Positions 53,478 to 62,890 are shown, counted from the first letter of the stretch. The stretch: 64,000 bases of DNA from Methylocystis sp. L43 (GCF_015709525.1 NZ_JADNRA010000035.1:186001-250000), one strand, 5' to 3'. Translations and numbers: made by a program. Notes: generated from the letters alone by a model not told the origin.

Positions 53478-55378
53478 TGACCGCCCCCTTTATCGCCGAT
53501 GCGGAAATCCTCGCAAAAGCCCAGCCCAGCCGGCCGCGGCCCACATTGCGGGTGTTGACCTGCGGATCGGTCGACGACGGCAAGTCGACGCTCGTCGGGC
53601 GTCTGCTCTATGAACGTCAGCTGATCTTCGACGATCAACTTGCCGCTCTGCGCAGCGACTCGCTGCGGCACGGCACTTTGGGCGAGGAGATCGATTTCGC
53701 CTTGCTTGTCGACGGACTTGAGGCCGAACGCGAGCAAGGCATCACGATCGATGTCGCTTACCGCTATTTCTCCACCCCGGCGCGATCGTTCATCTTGGCC
53801 GACGCGCCTGGTCATGAGCAATATACGCGCAACATGGCGACGGGAGCCTCGAACGCCGAGTTAGCCATACTGCTCGTCGACGCCCGGAAGGGTCTGCTGA
53901 CGCAGACGCGGCGACATGCGACGATCGCCTCTCTCCTTGGCGTCCGGCACATCGTGCTCGCCGTCAATAAAATGGATCTTGTTGATTACAATCAAGCCGT
54001 GTTCGAAAGAATCGTTGGCGAATTTGAAAGCGTCGCCGCCTCGCTCGCCTTTCGCTCCGTCGAAGCAATTCCCATCTCCGCCCGCTATGGGGAAAATGTC
54101 GTCGCCGGCTCGGCGAATATGCCGTGGCGTGACGGCCCCAGTCTCTTGACCTATCTCGAAAACGCCGACGTCGAGACGGATGGCGGCGATGCGCCGCTGC
54201 GGCTGCCGGTGCAATGGGTCAATCGCCGAAGCGACGCCTTCCGCGGCTTCGCCGGCGCAATCGCTTCCGGCCGAATTCAGGTCGGCGATGAAATCGTGGC
54301 GGCGGCCTCCGGACGGAAAACCAAGATCGCGCGCATTGTCGCCATGGGCGGAGACCTGTTCAGCGCCGCTGCGCCGGACTCGGTCATGGTGACCTTCGCC
54401 GACGAAATCGACGCGTCTCGCGGCGACGTTCTCTGCCATCCGACGAACCGCCCGAACGTCGCCGACCAATTCGCCGCGCATCTTATTTGGATGAGCGACG
54501 ACAGCCTTCTGCCTGGTCGTTCCTACCTGATGAAGATCAACGGCCGGTCTCTTGCCGCGAGCGTAACAGAGATCAAGCACAAGCTCGATGTCGACACTGG
54601 CGCAAAGAGCGCCGCCAAGACGCTGAGCCTCAATGAGATCGGCTTTTGCAACATCGCCGCCGCCGCGCCCGTGGCGTTCGACTCCTACGATGAAAACCGC
54701 ACGACAGGCGCGTTCATCCTGATCGACCGCTTCAGCAATGCGACGGCCGCCGCAGGGATCATCGCCTTTCCTCTGCGCCGCGCGACGAACATTCATCTAC
54801 AGGAGCAATCCGTCTCAAAGGCGACGCGCGCGCGTCTCAAACATCAGACGCCTGCTGTCCTATGGTTTACCGGGCTTTCCGGCGCGGGAAAATCGACGAT
54901 CGCCAATCTCGTCGAATCAAAGCTTGTCGAACGTCACGCCCATACGCTGATGCTCGACGGCGACAATGTGCGGCACGGCCTCAACAAGGACCTCGGCTTT
55001 ACCGAAGCGGACCGGGTCGAAAACATCCGTCGGGTGGGAGAAGTCGCGAAACTGATGGTCGACGCGGGCCTGATCGTGCTTTGCGCCTTCATCTCCCCCT
55101 TCCGCGCTGAACGGCGCATGGTGCGCTCGCTCGTCGGAGAACAGGAATTCATCGAGATCTTCATCGACGCGCCGCTCGATGTGTGCAAGGAGCGGGATCC
55201 CAAGGGCTTGTATAAGCGCGCGCTCGCCGGCGAGATCAAAAATTTTACCGGCGTCGATCAGCCGTATGAAACTCCGGAATCTCCCGAACTGAAGCTCAGT
55301 TCGGCGGAGCGCTCCGCCGAAGCTATTGCTGACCAGATTATCGCTTATCTCGAGGCAAATGGAATGCTGAGCGTATAG
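53477..55378 (+). CDS. cysNC: Bifunctional sulfate adenylyltransferase subunit 1 / APS kinase
   Basis: The 633-aa protein joins the GTPase CysN (residues 1-440: [45 protein letters not shown]) with an APS kinase (residues about 455-633: [40 protein letters not shown]). Together with CysD it makes APS and then PAPS. PAPS can feed sulfate assimilation or sulfation of surface glycans; the genes that follow make the second use worth considering, but no sulfotransferase was found. Confidence 0.95.
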   Translation: MTAPFIADAEILAKAQPSRPRPTLRVLTCGSVDDGKSTLVGRLLYERQLIFDDQLAALRSDSLRHGTLGEEIDFALLVDGLEAEREQGITIDVAYRYFSTPARSFILADAPGHEQYTRNMATGASNAELAILLVDARKGLLTQTRRHATIASLLGVRHIVLAVNKMDLVDYNQAVFERIVGEFESVAASLAFRSVEAIPISARYGENVVAGSANMPWRDGPSLLTYLENADVETDGGDAPLRLPVQWVNRRSDAFRGFAGAIASGRIQVGDEIVAAASGRKTKIARIVAMGGDLFSAAAPDSVMVTFADEIDASRGDVLCHPTNRPNVADQFAAHLIWMSDDSLLPGRSYLMKINGRSLAASVTEIKHKLDVDTGAKSAAKTLSLNEIGFCNIAAAAPVAFDSYDENRTTGAFILIDRFSNATAAAGIIAFPLRRATNIHLQEQSVSKATRARLKHQTPAVLWFTGLSGAGKSTIANLVESKLVERHAHTLMLDGDNVRHGLNKDLGFTEADRVENIRRVGEVAKLMVDAGLIVLCAFISPFRAERRMVRSLVGEQEFIEIFIDAPLDVCKERDPKGLYKRALAGEIKNFTGVDQPYETPESPELKLSSAERSAEAIADQIIAYLEANGMLSV

Positions 55379-55468
55379 CGCGTCGCAAGGCGTCGCTCAG
55401 GTCGGCGTCTTTATTCCGCCTAGCTCCTCTGTCTTTTGTCCTTCGCTGCGCACGTGAGAGCAAAAATA

Positions 55469-56287
55469 ATGAAGCTAGTTCTCGACTCGCTCGTTCGGGA
55501 TCGCTGGATGAATGTCGTCAAGAAGATCGCGGAATTTCGCCGGATCATTGGCGCGGTTCTAATTCAAGATATGCGCTCGCGCTACGGGCACAGCCATATC
55601 GGTTATTTGATCGCGATCGCGTGGCCCCTGACGCACATCGGCGCGGTTACGGTCGCCTACATACTCAGAATTGGGATTGCGCCGGTTGGCGATAGCCCAA
55701 CGACATTTGTTGGCACTGGCATCGTCCCATATATTCTGTGCCTTTATCCGGCGCGCTTGCTCGCGATGGCGATTCCGCAGAACCGACAATTACTGAATAT
55801 CCCCCTCATAACCCCGCTCCATCTCATCTTCAGTCGCAGCATCCTTGAGACGCTCAACGCCGTGATCGTACTCGCGCTGTTTATGGCAGTCGTCACCCTG
55901 TTCGATATTGATATATTGCCCACAGATACCGCCGAGGCCTCGAAAGCAATTGGCGCCGCGGTATTTCTGGGGATCGGGCTTGGTTTTTTCAACGTCGTCA
56001 TGTGCGCGCTCGTGGGGAATTACTTTTTGGTGTTCTTCATTCTCACTATGCTCGTCCTCTATCTGTTTTCAGGGGTCTATATGCCGCGGACGGCGATGCC
56101 CGAAAGCATTCGGGAATACATGGTGTATAATCCTCTGCTACATCTCGTGGAATGGCTGCGCTCCGCTTACTATGCGAGCTACGATGCCGAGCTAATCAAC
56201 AAGTCCATGATTTTGTGGGTCGGCGGCATTAGCCTCACGCTCGGGCTCATCGGCGAGCGGTTCCTGCGGGGCAAATTCTTTTCCTGA
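55469..56287 (+). CDS. ABC-2 type polysaccharide-export permease
   Basis: The 272-aa protein has six membrane helices and the KpsM/Wzm-type pattern (LIQDMRSRYGHSHIGYLIAI at the start, FFILTMLVLYLFSGVYMP, NPLLHLVEWLRSAYY at the end). It would export a capsular or O-antigen type glycan. No ATPase (KpsT/Wzt) gene is nearby. The last 96 bases overlap the 3' end of the GSCFA gene on the other strand. ATG 55469. Confidence 0.88.
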   Translation: MKLVLDSLVRDRWMNVVKKIAEFRRIIGAVLIQDMRSRYGHSHIGYLIAIAWPLTHIGAVTVAYILRIGIAPVGDSPTTFVGTGIVPYILCLYPARLLAMAIPQNRQLLNIPLITPLHLIFSRSILETLNAVIVLALFMAVVTLFDIDILPTDTAEASKAIGAAVFLGIGLGFFNVVMCALVGNYFLVFFILTMLVLYLFSGVYMPRTAMPESIREYMVYNPLLHLVEWLRSAYYASYDAELINKSMILWVGGISLTLGLIGERFLRGKFFS

Positions 56288-57433
56288 CTCGTTTTGCGGC
56301 GCCGCCTCAACTTCGGCCTGCTCGGCGTCGCTCGGCGATGCTTCGATTCGCTCCAGCGCGAGAGCCTCTTCGTCGCACATGAGGCGCATCGCGGCGGCGA
56401 TAGGATCTTCGGCCGAGGCCGTGCGCGCCGGGGCGAACGCGCGCAGCGCGCCGCGCAAGGCTTCGCCGGCAGGGTTACGCTTGATGAAGTGCCGTTCAAA
56501 CACGCGCATGACATGCGCCACGCCTTCCGGCGTGACGCTGCGCCTGTCTGGTGCGAAATAATCGGTCGGCGCGTAGCCGCCAGCGACAATTTCATAAGAA
56601 GGAAAATAGGCGACCTGACCGAGCGTGCGCGAAAGCATATCGCACGCGACGCGCAGCGCCGATTTCGAATACATCGTCGACATCAGGACATGACGCTGCT
56701 CGGCGGTGGCGACGAGCGGCACGGGCGAGACGGTCAAAATGACTCTTGCGCCGGGATTGACCGCGCGCAGACGCGCGATGAAGGCGGCCATGTCGGCGAC
56801 GACGTCGTCGACGCCAAGGTTAACGAATTCGTGGCGCGCGGGAGAGTAATCGCCGCCGGCGACGCCTGGGCAGAGCGGAAAGGCTGCGCCATCTTCGCGC
56901 GAACGCCAGAGCTCCGTCAGCCCCAATGTGAACACGAAGACGTCGAGAGTCTCGAACGCCTTGCGCACCGCTTCGAAATGACGTTCCCGATCATAGTCGA
57001 GTTCGCGGATCGAGTTGAATCCGCCCGGCTGGATTTGCGGCCGAAACGGATCGATCACATGCGCGGCGCCTTCCGGCCAGTAGTTCTCCTTTGGCGTGAA
57101 CCGCCCATAGGCCCGATCGAAGAGCTGCAGCAGCTGCCGGCTCGTGTAGATATTGCCGTAGCGCGCCGTATAGAGTCCGTAATTAAGGGCGTCGGCAGCC
57201 TGCTGACCGATGAAACAATGCGGCGACTCGGTAATGAGATAATTGCAGCCGCTCGACTTCAAATAACGGCCGATGTGCTGCGCGAAGCAGCTCCCGGCAG
57301 TCGCGATTTTTTCGCGAAGGCCGAGCCGGAAAGGCGCCTCCACGACGGGATCGAGTTCGCCGGGGGCGACATCGGCGACCGCGCGGCGCCACAGGGCGTA
57401 GTCGGGACGTTTCGAATAGGGATGCGTCGTCAT
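56192..57433 (-). CDS. GSCFA-domain protein
   Basis: The 413-aa product has the GSCFAQHIGRYL motif near residue 47 that names the GSCFA family, HCFIGQQAADALNYG, and TLGLTELWRSREDGAAFPLC. The family is an SGNH-like esterase relative linked to surface glycan modification, function poorly known. The C-terminal 100 residues are acidic and low-complexity, and its last 96 coding bases are antisense to the permease gene. It overlaps the next gene upstream by four bases (ATGA). Confidence 0.85.
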   Translation of the reverse strand: MTTHPYSKRPDYALWRRAVADVAPGELDPVVEAPFRLGLREKIATAGSCFAQHIGRYLKSSGCNYLITESPHCFIGQQAADALNYGLYTARYGNIYTSRQLLQLFDRAYGRFTPKENYWPEGAAHVIDPFRPQIQPGGFNSIRELDYDRERHFEAVRKAFETLDVFVFTLGLTELWRSREDGAAFPLCPGVAGGDYSPARHEFVNLGVDDVVADMAAFIARLRAVNPGARVILTVSPVPLVATAEQRHVLMSTMYSKSALRVACDMLSRTLGQVAYFPSYEIVAGGYAPTDYFAPDRRSVTPEGVAHVMRVFERHFIKRNPAGEALRGALRAFAPARTASAEDPIAAAMRLMCDEEALALERIEASPSDAEQAEVEAAPQNESGKEFAPQEPLADEPEREANAADPQNHGLVD

Positions 57434-58200
57434 TGGCGTCCATCACTCAGCCGCGACTCGATCAGCTCTGCGGCCCTTTGGATCATCCGTCGACCAAAGA
57501 GCGCATTCGCGTGAGAGGCGTCGGCGCCCCAAACAACCTCCGCCAACACGCCCGACGGCGCAATGAACTCCGCCGGAACGGCTGCAAAGAGAATATCTGC
57601 TCGCGCGCAGACTTCGCGATAGAGCACAGACTGCGTACGCCACATCTTATAGCGAAAGATTTCGCCCGACAGTTTTCGCGGATCGAATGCTTTACGAAAA
57701 AACTCCTGCGGACATTCGATGATGCGCGAATTGGGAAGAGGCGGCGGCGGCTCGAGGCAAACCATCGGCGCCGTCGTCTCGTCTCGGATCGCTTCGATGG
57801 TCGCAAGGGTCGGCGCCATTTTTTCCCGCAACGTTTCGCGAATGGCGGCTTCGGGCAGCACGACGGCGCCAGGTTCAAGATCGAGTTCGGGCTCCGCGCC
57901 GAGGATAAAGTCGAAGCGCTCTTTGGGCTGCGTCACCGAAAGAGCGATATGCTCGTTGCCGCCGACCGACAACACGACGCCAGCCGGCCGCTCCTCATCG
58001 AGGATTTGGCGAAGACGAAGATTGAGGCGCGAAGCGTCGCCCTCCTGGGCCAAGATCGGCGTGATCTCGGGATCGTAGAGATAGAGGAATCGCGAAGCGA
58101 GCGGCGCGCCGCCAAATCGAAATGCTTCGTGCTGCAGCTCGTAACATCCTTTGGCGATCGCCACGATGTGACTGTGGCCAAGTCCCAGAATCTTGCTCAT
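57430..58200 (-). CDS. SGNH-like protein of unknown function
   Basis: The 256-aa protein begins MSKILGLGHSHIVAIAKGCY and has LSVGGNEHIALSV and VWGADASHANALFGRRMIQ. The GHSH, GGNEH and DxSH positions recall blocks I, III and V of SGNH hydrolases, though with His in place of the usual Ser at the first. No family name can be given. It is translationally coupled to the GSCFA gene, suggesting a joint role in modifying a surface polymer. Confidence 0.7.
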   Translation of the reverse strand: MSKILGLGHSHIVAIAKGCYELQHEAFRFGGAPLASRFLYLYDPEITPILAQEGDASRLNLRLRQILDEERPAGVVLSVGGNEHIALSVTQPKERFDFILGAEPELDLEPGAVVLPEAAIRETLREKMAPTLATIEAIRDETTAPMVCLEPPPPLPNSRIIECPQEFFRKAFDPRKLSGEIFRYKMWRTQSVLYREVCARADILFAAVPAEFIAPSGVLAEVVWGADASHANALFGRRMIQRAAELIESRLSDGRQ

Positions 58201-58203
58201 TCT

Positions 58204-58596
58204 TCAGCCCGAAGACGTTTCACTTGCGTCGCTGGCGCGCAGCTCGACGCCAAGAGGTTCGCCTGGATGAATCGGCCCGGAGATCTGGCGCGCTATCGAG
58301 ACGACGACATATCGGCGCGCGCCTGCTGCGATGGCGCGCCCGATGATTTCCGCGCCGTCCGCGCCCATCGCAAAGGGGGCGCGAATAGCAAGCATCGAAC
58401 GACCTTTGTAGCCGTAGCGATAGAACGCCTCGACCGCGATTGGCGCTTCGCCCGCGTTGGCGATCTCACCCTGACCAGATTGCATGTCGATATCCGAAAC
58501 TTTTTTGATCAAATCATCGCCCCTACTTCGCCACGGAGCTTTGTCGATTGAAAAGCAGATCGCGTGTTTTCCTGTACTGCCGTTTGTGCTAACCAT
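58204..58596 (-). CDS. Unknown protein upstream of the SGNH/GSCFA pair
   Basis: From ATG 58596 the product is 130 aa (MVSTNGSTGKHAICFSIDK...), with APIAVEAFYRYGYKGRSML and ARQISGPIHPGEPLGVEL, a mainly beta-like sequence with no known motif. It ends three bases before the SGNH-like start. ATG 58623 would extend it by nine residues; the frame reads further upstream but then overlaps the divergent methyltransferase gene. No signal peptide is seen. Function unknown. Confidence 0.55.
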   Translation of the reverse strand: MVSTNGSTGKHAICFSIDKAPWRSRGDDLIKKVSDIDMQSGQGEIANAGEAPIAVEAFYRYGYKGRSMLAIRAPFAMGADGAEIIGRAIAAGARRYVVVSIARQISGPIHPGEPLGVELRASDASETSSG

Positions 58597-58635
58597 CCGA
58601 GGGGGGTGGCTATTGAATAGCATTTCGCCGTCAGC

Positions 58636-59790
58636 ATGAATAATCCCTTTCAGTCGGCGGCGCTGCAAGAGACGCCGACGCCGCAAACCTTCGACGAAAA
58701 GGCCTATCTCGCCGTCAACCCCGACGTCGCCGAGGCCGTTCGCCTCGGCAAAATCGGCTCGGGCTGGAGGCATTTCAAAAAATTCGGCCATATTGAGGGC
58801 CGCCGGCAGAAGGTCGCTGATGACGAGCCCGCGACGCCGGAGAATTTCGACGAGGAGCGCTATCTGGCGGCGAACCCGGACGTGCGAAAGTCGGTCGAGC
58901 TTGGTCAGTTTGTCTCGGGCCGCGCGCATTTCGATCAGCTTGGTCGCGCCCAGGCAAGACGCCAGCAGCGCATGAGCGACATCCCTGCCATTCGCGCACG
59001 AAAGCTCAGCGCGGTGCGACCGCTACTGCTCGAGCCCGAAACGCCGCTATCGGGTTCGGGCAAATTCGTGTTTTCGGATGAACCCTCGCGTCAGGGGCAA
59101 GACGCCACCGAGGATATGCCGATCAGCGAAAACGGCTATGACGATGAAACAGTCGAACTGATCGAGCGCCACGCCGACGGCTTGATCCTCGACGTCGGCG
59201 CGGGCTACCGTCCGGTGTATTATAGCAATGTCGTCAACTTCGAAATGATGGATTATGCAACGACCGATGTGGTCGGCCTTGCGCATCGACTGCCCTTTAA
59301 GAATGACGCCTTCGACGGCGTCATCTCGATCGCGGTTTTGGAGCATGTGAAGGATCCGTTTCGCTGCGCCGCCGAAATCGCGCGCGTGCTCAAGCCGGGC
59401 GGATGGCTGAAGTGCTGCGTGCCGTTTCTGCAGCCTCTGCATGGCTATCCGCATCACTATTTCAATATGACGCATGAAGGACTGCGTACGCTTTTCGAGG
59501 GGCATTTGACCATTGAACGGCAGGAGGTCACCAATCCGACGCACCCGATCTGGGCGATCGCCTGGCAGCTGCGCTCCTGGTCGCAAGGTCTTTCGCCCCG
59601 CGCGCGCAAACAATTCTTGCGCACGCGCGTTGAAGATCTGATCGCCTATCCCGGACCGCTGCTCGAAAAGCCGTGGGCGCGGGAATTGTCCCGCGAGAAG
59701 CTGTTCGAACTCGCCGCCGCGACCATCCTTTACGCGCGCAAGCCCGCGCCGGACTCCACGGCGAGCCCCACCACGACGGCCGCACCGTGA
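58636..59790 (+). CDS. SAM methyltransferase with two N-terminal NPDV repeats
   Basis: The 384-aa protein has two repeats of about 45 residues near the start: FDEKAYLAVNPDVAEAVRLG ... HFKKFGHIEGR (residues 19-58) and FDEERYLAANPDVRKSVELG ... HFDQLGRAQAR (residues 72-112). A class I methyltransferase follows (residues 160-340: LILDVGAGYRPVYYS, DGVISIAVLEHVKDPF, VLKPGGWLKCCVPF). The NPDV repeat occurs in glycan-related bacterial proteins and may be a binding module; its role is not established. The stop overlaps the next start (GTGA), so it is an operon with the AlgJ/X-like gene. It is divergent from the SGNH/GSCFA group. Confidence 0.85.
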   Translation: MNNPFQSAALQETPTPQTFDEKAYLAVNPDVAEAVRLGKIGSGWRHFKKFGHIEGRRQKVADDEPATPENFDEERYLAANPDVRKSVELGQFVSGRAHFDQLGRAQARRQQRMSDIPAIRARKLSAVRPLLLEPETPLSGSGKFVFSDEPSRQGQDATEDMPISENGYDDETVELIERHADGLILDVGAGYRPVYYSNVVNFEMMDYATTDVVGLAHRLPFKNDAFDGVISIAVLEHVKDPFRCAAEIARVLKPGGWLKCCVPFLQPLHGYPHHYFNMTHEGLRTLFEGHLTIERQEVTNPTHPIWAIAWQLRSWSQGLSPRARKQFLRTRVEDLIAYPGPLLEKPWARELSREKLFELAAATILYARKPAPDSTASPTTTAAP

Positions 59791-60773
59791 CCGAACTCAT
59801 CGTTCATGAAGGTCACGACGGCTGGCTGTTCCTCACGGGCGGAACGAATTTCGTCACGACGCTCTATGAGCGCGACGGCGGCCATCTGCCGGACGTCAAC
59901 CTGCGCCGGTGGCGAGACGCCATCAGAGAGCGGAAGCAACGTTGCCAGGCGCTCGGCGTCGCCTACGCCCATCTCGTCGCGCCGGAAAAGCTGACGATCT
60001 ACGGGCACAAACAAGCGACGCCGCTCGTCGATGTCGATCTCGCGCCAGCGATCCGCCTGCAACAGCTCTTCGAAGGCGGCGCGCGCGCAGCCGGATGGGT
60101 CGATCTCGTTTGGCCCATGCGCGAGCGGCGCGACGAGATTGAACTCTACTGGCGCAGCGACACGCATTGGACGCCGGACGGCAGCCTGCTCGCCTATCAA
60201 CTCTTATGCGACGCGCTGCAGCTGACGCCGAATGCGGACCTTGTGAACCGGCCCTGCAACACGATTCATAAAATCATGGATCTCGGCGGCAAATTCGATC
60301 CTCCGCGCTGGGAGCAGATTCGTGAAATCAATTGGATCGCCGGCGCGCAACGCGTTTACGCCAATGCCGTCGTGCGCATCCTCGAAGATCCTGTTCACGG
60401 CGGCGACATCCATGTCGGCGCGCATGCGATCTACAGGAACGAGGCGGCGCCCAATAACGTGCGGATTTTGCTGTTTGGCGATTCTTTCGCCGGCGTCGGG
60501 CCTGACCGTCTGACGGCGCAGCTCGCCGAAACGGCGCGCGAACTTGTCTTTGTCTGGTCAGCCAATGTCGATTGGCGGCTCGTCAAGCGCGTGAAGCCCG
60601 ATATCGTCATCACCGAAATCGCCGAGCGCTACATGGCGCTTGCGCCGAACGACCGCTTCAATCTGCGGCGCATAGAGCTTGCGCAGCTCTTCAAGGCGCG
60701 GCGCCGCGAAGCCGCAGCCTGGTGGCGCCGCCTTCGCGCGCAATGGGGTCAACGCGCAAAGAAGGGCGCATAG
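59787..60773 (+). CDS. AlgJ/AlgX-type SGNH acetyltransferase-like protein
   Basis: The 328-aa protein starts (GTG 59787) MTELIVHEGHDGWLFLTGGT, the typical AlgJ/X opening, and has YWRSDTHWTPDGSLLAYQLL (DxH motif) and ILLFGDSFAGVG (GDSF with the nucleophile Ser). Such proteins acetylate exopolysaccharides. No signal peptide is visible, unlike AlgJ and AlgX. It is coupled to the NPDV methyltransferase and ends overlapping a small convergent gene by 25 bases. Confidence 0.82.
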   Translation: MTELIVHEGHDGWLFLTGGTNFVTTLYERDGGHLPDVNLRRWRDAIRERKQRCQALGVAYAHLVAPEKLTIYGHKQATPLVDVDLAPAIRLQQLFEGGARAAGWVDLVWPMRERRDEIELYWRSDTHWTPDGSLLAYQLLCDALQLTPNADLVNRPCNTIHKIMDLGGKFDPPRWEQIREINWIAGAQRVYANAVVRILEDPVHGGDIHVGAHAIYRNEAAPNNVRILLFGDSFAGVGPDRLTAQLAETARELVFVWSANVDWRLVKRVKPDIVITEIAERYMALAPNDRFNLRRIELAQLFKARRREAAAWWRRLRAQWGQRAKKGA

Positions 60774-61072
60774 GCGTCGAGCGCTCTGCGCCAGTCGTCG
60801 GGGTCGCGGATCAAATCGGCCAGGGCCGCGCCGCGTCGCGTCAGGCGGCGAAACAACCAGTCGCGCTCACGATAGACGCCGGGACCTTCGATGAAATTCA
60901 AGTCGGCGAGCGAATCGAGCGCGGCGATGATCTCTGGCCGCGACCTGTGCAGGATCTGCGCGAGTTCGCCGACGGCGACGAAGATCGGCTCTGGCGGCGA
61001 GCGCTGGACATCGTCCAGCGCCAGCAGCAGCGCCCTTAGTGCTTCAAACTCGCCGCCATCGATTCGAGTCAT
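60749..61072 (-). CDS. Small winged-helix-like protein, unknown
   Basis: The 107-aa product has ELAQILHRSRPEIIAALDSL and FIEGPGVYRERDWLFRRLT, which look like a winged-helix DNA-binding fold with a wing. It might be a regulator of the neighbouring genes, but no family was identified. Its end overlaps the AlgJ/X-like gene by 25 bases on the opposite strand. Confidence 0.55.
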   Translation of the reverse strand: MTRIDGGEFEALRALLLALDDVQRSPPEPIFVAVGELAQILHRSRPEIIAALDSLADLNFIEGPGVYRERDWLFRRLTRRGAALADLIRDPDDWRRALDAYAPFFAR

Positions 61073-61339
61073 TTCAGATGCCCGGCAAGAGCAGTCGAGC
61101 GAAGCTACAGTTTCTTAGCTGTCAGGTCGAGTGGAGGTTAGTTCTAAGTCTCGGCACTCTTCTTCGCTTGCTATCCAAGGCGAACATCCAACATATTGGA
61201 CTCCCCCCCAAGCGCGTCTGGATCAACGCCTGTTTCACGGCTGCAGCGAATCTCGATCACGGGCGTCAGCTACGAGAGCGGTCTTTCAGTCTGTTCCGGG
61301 AGCAACTTGCAAAAAAGCGCCTGTAACGAGGAATATCGA

Positions 61340-61624
61340 ATGAGAAAGATTGTCGTCTTCACATGCTGCGCGTTCGCCGCGATGTCGTCGCCTGCGATCG
61401 GAAAGCCGGCGACTATTTCCGCCGTAGACGCAGTTCTTTCGCGGCGGACTCCAGCTGCGCGTAAAGCAGAAATCAACCGTCAAATCGCAAGAGCGTGCAA
61501 TATTTCGCTCTCGAAGTCCGATCTCCGCCGCGCGTCCGCCTTGATTGAAAGGAACAGAAAAAAGGGCTCCGCATGGATTGCCCGTCGGATCAACAATAGC
61601 CAGTTGAGCGACGTGTGCGGCTGA
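61340..61624 (+). CDS. Small secreted protein, unknown
   Basis: The 94-aa product has a signal peptide (MRKIVVFTCCAFAAMSSPAIG) and a basic, Arg-rich mature part (NRQIARACNISLSKSDLRRA) with two Cys residues that could form a disulfide. AACGAGGA lies before ATG 61340. No family recognised. Only shadow frames flank it. Confidence 0.5.
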   Translation: MRKIVVFTCCAFAAMSSPAIGKPATISAVDAVLSRRTPAARKAEINRQIARACNISLSKSDLRRASALIERNRKKGSAWIARRINNSQLSDVCG

Positions 61625-61691
61625 TAGGGGTATATGTACAAGGCGCCGCCAAGACAGATATCCATGTGAGTCGGCTGCGCGCTATTGATTG

Positions 61692-61713
61692 ACACCACGC
61701 CTGGGCGTGGTGT
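61692..61713. repeat. Perfect 10-bp inverted repeat with 2-base centre
   Basis: ACACCACGCC and GGCGTGGTGT flank TG. The tight centre favours a protein-binding site or cruciform over an RNA hairpin with a loop. It lies 68 bases after the small secreted protein gene; no T-run follows. Confidence 0.7.
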
Positions 61714-61857
61714 GGAGGGACATCTCGTTGGGGCCGAGCACAGGCCTGAAGCTAGACTGACAACCGCCGCAATTCGAAAACCAATCGGGACGTCGATTAT
61801 GCCGGCTATCTTCAGCTGCGCCGGTTAGTCTGAATTTTCAACTATTATCGGTGTGAA

Positions 61858-61947
61858 TGGCGGAGAGGGAGGGATTTGAACCCCCGATACGGTTGCCCGT
61901 ATGCCGCATTTCGAGTGCGGTGCTTTCAACCACTCAGCCACCTCTCC
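61858..61947 (-). tRNA. tRNA-Ser(CGA)
   Basis: On the minus strand the sequence starts GGAGAGGTGGCTGAGTGG, has the anticodon stem CCGCA / TGCGG around the loop CTCGAAA (anticodon CGA, reading UCG), a long variable arm (CATACGGGCAACCGTATC), the T arm GGTTCAAATCC, and acceptor CCTCTCC-G followed by an encoded CCA. The long variable arm identifies the serine class. Confidence 0.96.
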
Positions 61948-62257
61948 GCGGCTCATGCGTGGCGTGTCGCAGATAGCACGCGCTCGCCCGAGGGATCAAG
62001 CGCGAGCTGTCTGCACGCATGCAACTAAATTTCCTCGGCCATGCGCAAAGAGGATGTATGCGTTTGCGTGTGCTCGAAATCGATCGCCACGCGCTGCGCC
62101 TCCAGGCGCGCGATTGGGCCCTGGCGGGCGGGTCAAATGGCTGGCTTTCGGCCTCGCCCCTTCTCAACGGTGAGACGGGACTGTCCGGCTTTCGAGGCCG
62201 GTCCTAAAAGTATATACAAAGATTGACAGAATGCGGCCGCCTTGGCAGACTGATGAC
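61948..62257. other. Intergenic region before the vapBC-type pair
   Basis: About 310 bases between the tRNA and the antitoxin gene. Frames on the plus strand (such as 62019-62207) show no domain. It contains the palindrome GTATATAC at 62210-62217, a possible VapB operator, and TTGACA at 62223-62228. Confidence 0.45.
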
Positions 62258-62494
62258 ATGAGCTCCACGCGCATTTTCAAATCGGGCAACAGCCTCGCGG
62301 TGAGGCTGCCGCGCGGAATCGCCTTTGATGAAGGCGCCGAAGTCGTCGTGCGGCGGCAAGGCGGAAGTCTCGTGGTGACGCCGGCGCGGCTCGATATGGC
62401 CGAACTCGTCGCGCGGCTCAAGGCCGCGCCGCCGCCGGCACCGATCGGGCGCCCCGAGTTCAAGCCGCCCAAGCGGCTGTTCGACGCCCGCTAG
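62258..62494 (+). CDS. vapB: AbrB/VapB-type antitoxin
   Basis: The 78-aa product has the swapped-hairpin DNA-binding start TRIFKSGNSLAVRLPRGIAF and VVVRRQGGSLVVTPAR, and a C-terminal toxin-binding part (RPEFKPPKRLF). It would repress its own operon and neutralise the PIN-domain toxin that starts three bases after its stop. ATG 62231 upstream is in frame, but the family normally starts near 62258. Confidence 0.88.
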   Translation: MSSTRIFKSGNSLAVRLPRGIAFDEGAEVVVRRQGGSLVVTPARLDMAELVARLKAAPPPAPIGRPEFKPPKRLFDAR

Positions 62495-62497
62495 CGC

Positions 62498-62890
62498 ATG
62501 GCGCGCTACCTCCTCGACACCAATATCGTCATCGCCGCTGCGCTCGGCCTTCCCGGCGTGCTCGATCGGCTCTCTGCGCTCGAGATCGGCGACGTGGCGG
62601 TCTCGGCGATCAGTCTCGCCGAAACGCGCGCCGCCGCAGCCGCCGCCGAACATAACGGGCGGCTCGCGGAAAATATCGCGCTGCTCGCCGAAAATCTGGA
62701 CGTGCTGCCCTTCGACCGCGGCGCCGCCGACGCCTATGAGGCGCTGCTCCGCAAAGTAGACCCGAAGCGCCGCCGCACGCTGGATCGAATGATCGCCGCG
62801 CAGGCGCTTGATCTCCGCCTCACGCTGATCGCGGCGAACACTGAGGATTTCGATGATATCCCCGGCCTTACGGTCGAGAAATGGGCGTGA
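62498..62890 (+). CDS. vapC: PIN-domain VapC-type toxin
   Basis: The 130-aa product has the PIN acidic residues: MARYLLDTNIVIA (Asp), AISLAETRA (Glu), RTLDRMIAAQALDL (Asp) and ANTEDFDDIPGL (Asp). VapC toxins cleave RNA, often initiator tRNA. It is preceded by vapB, completing a type II toxin-antitoxin pair. Confidence 0.93.
   Translation: MARYLLDTNIVIAAALGLPGVLDRLSALEIGDVAVSAISLAETRAAAAAAEHNGRLAENIALLAENLDVLPFDRGAADAYEALLRKVDPKRRRTLDRMIAAQALDLRLTLIAANTEDFDDIPGLTVEKWA

Noticed and set aside
58597-58929. Extension of the 58204 minus-strand gene to ATG 58929
   Set aside because: It would overlap the divergent methyltransferase N-terminal repeats by nearly 300 bases; the later ATG codons are more credible.
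55469-60773. Complete ABC-dependent capsule locus
   Set aside because: No ATPase, glycosyltransferase, KpsS/C or outer-membrane exporter gene was found; only a partial modification/export set can be claimed.
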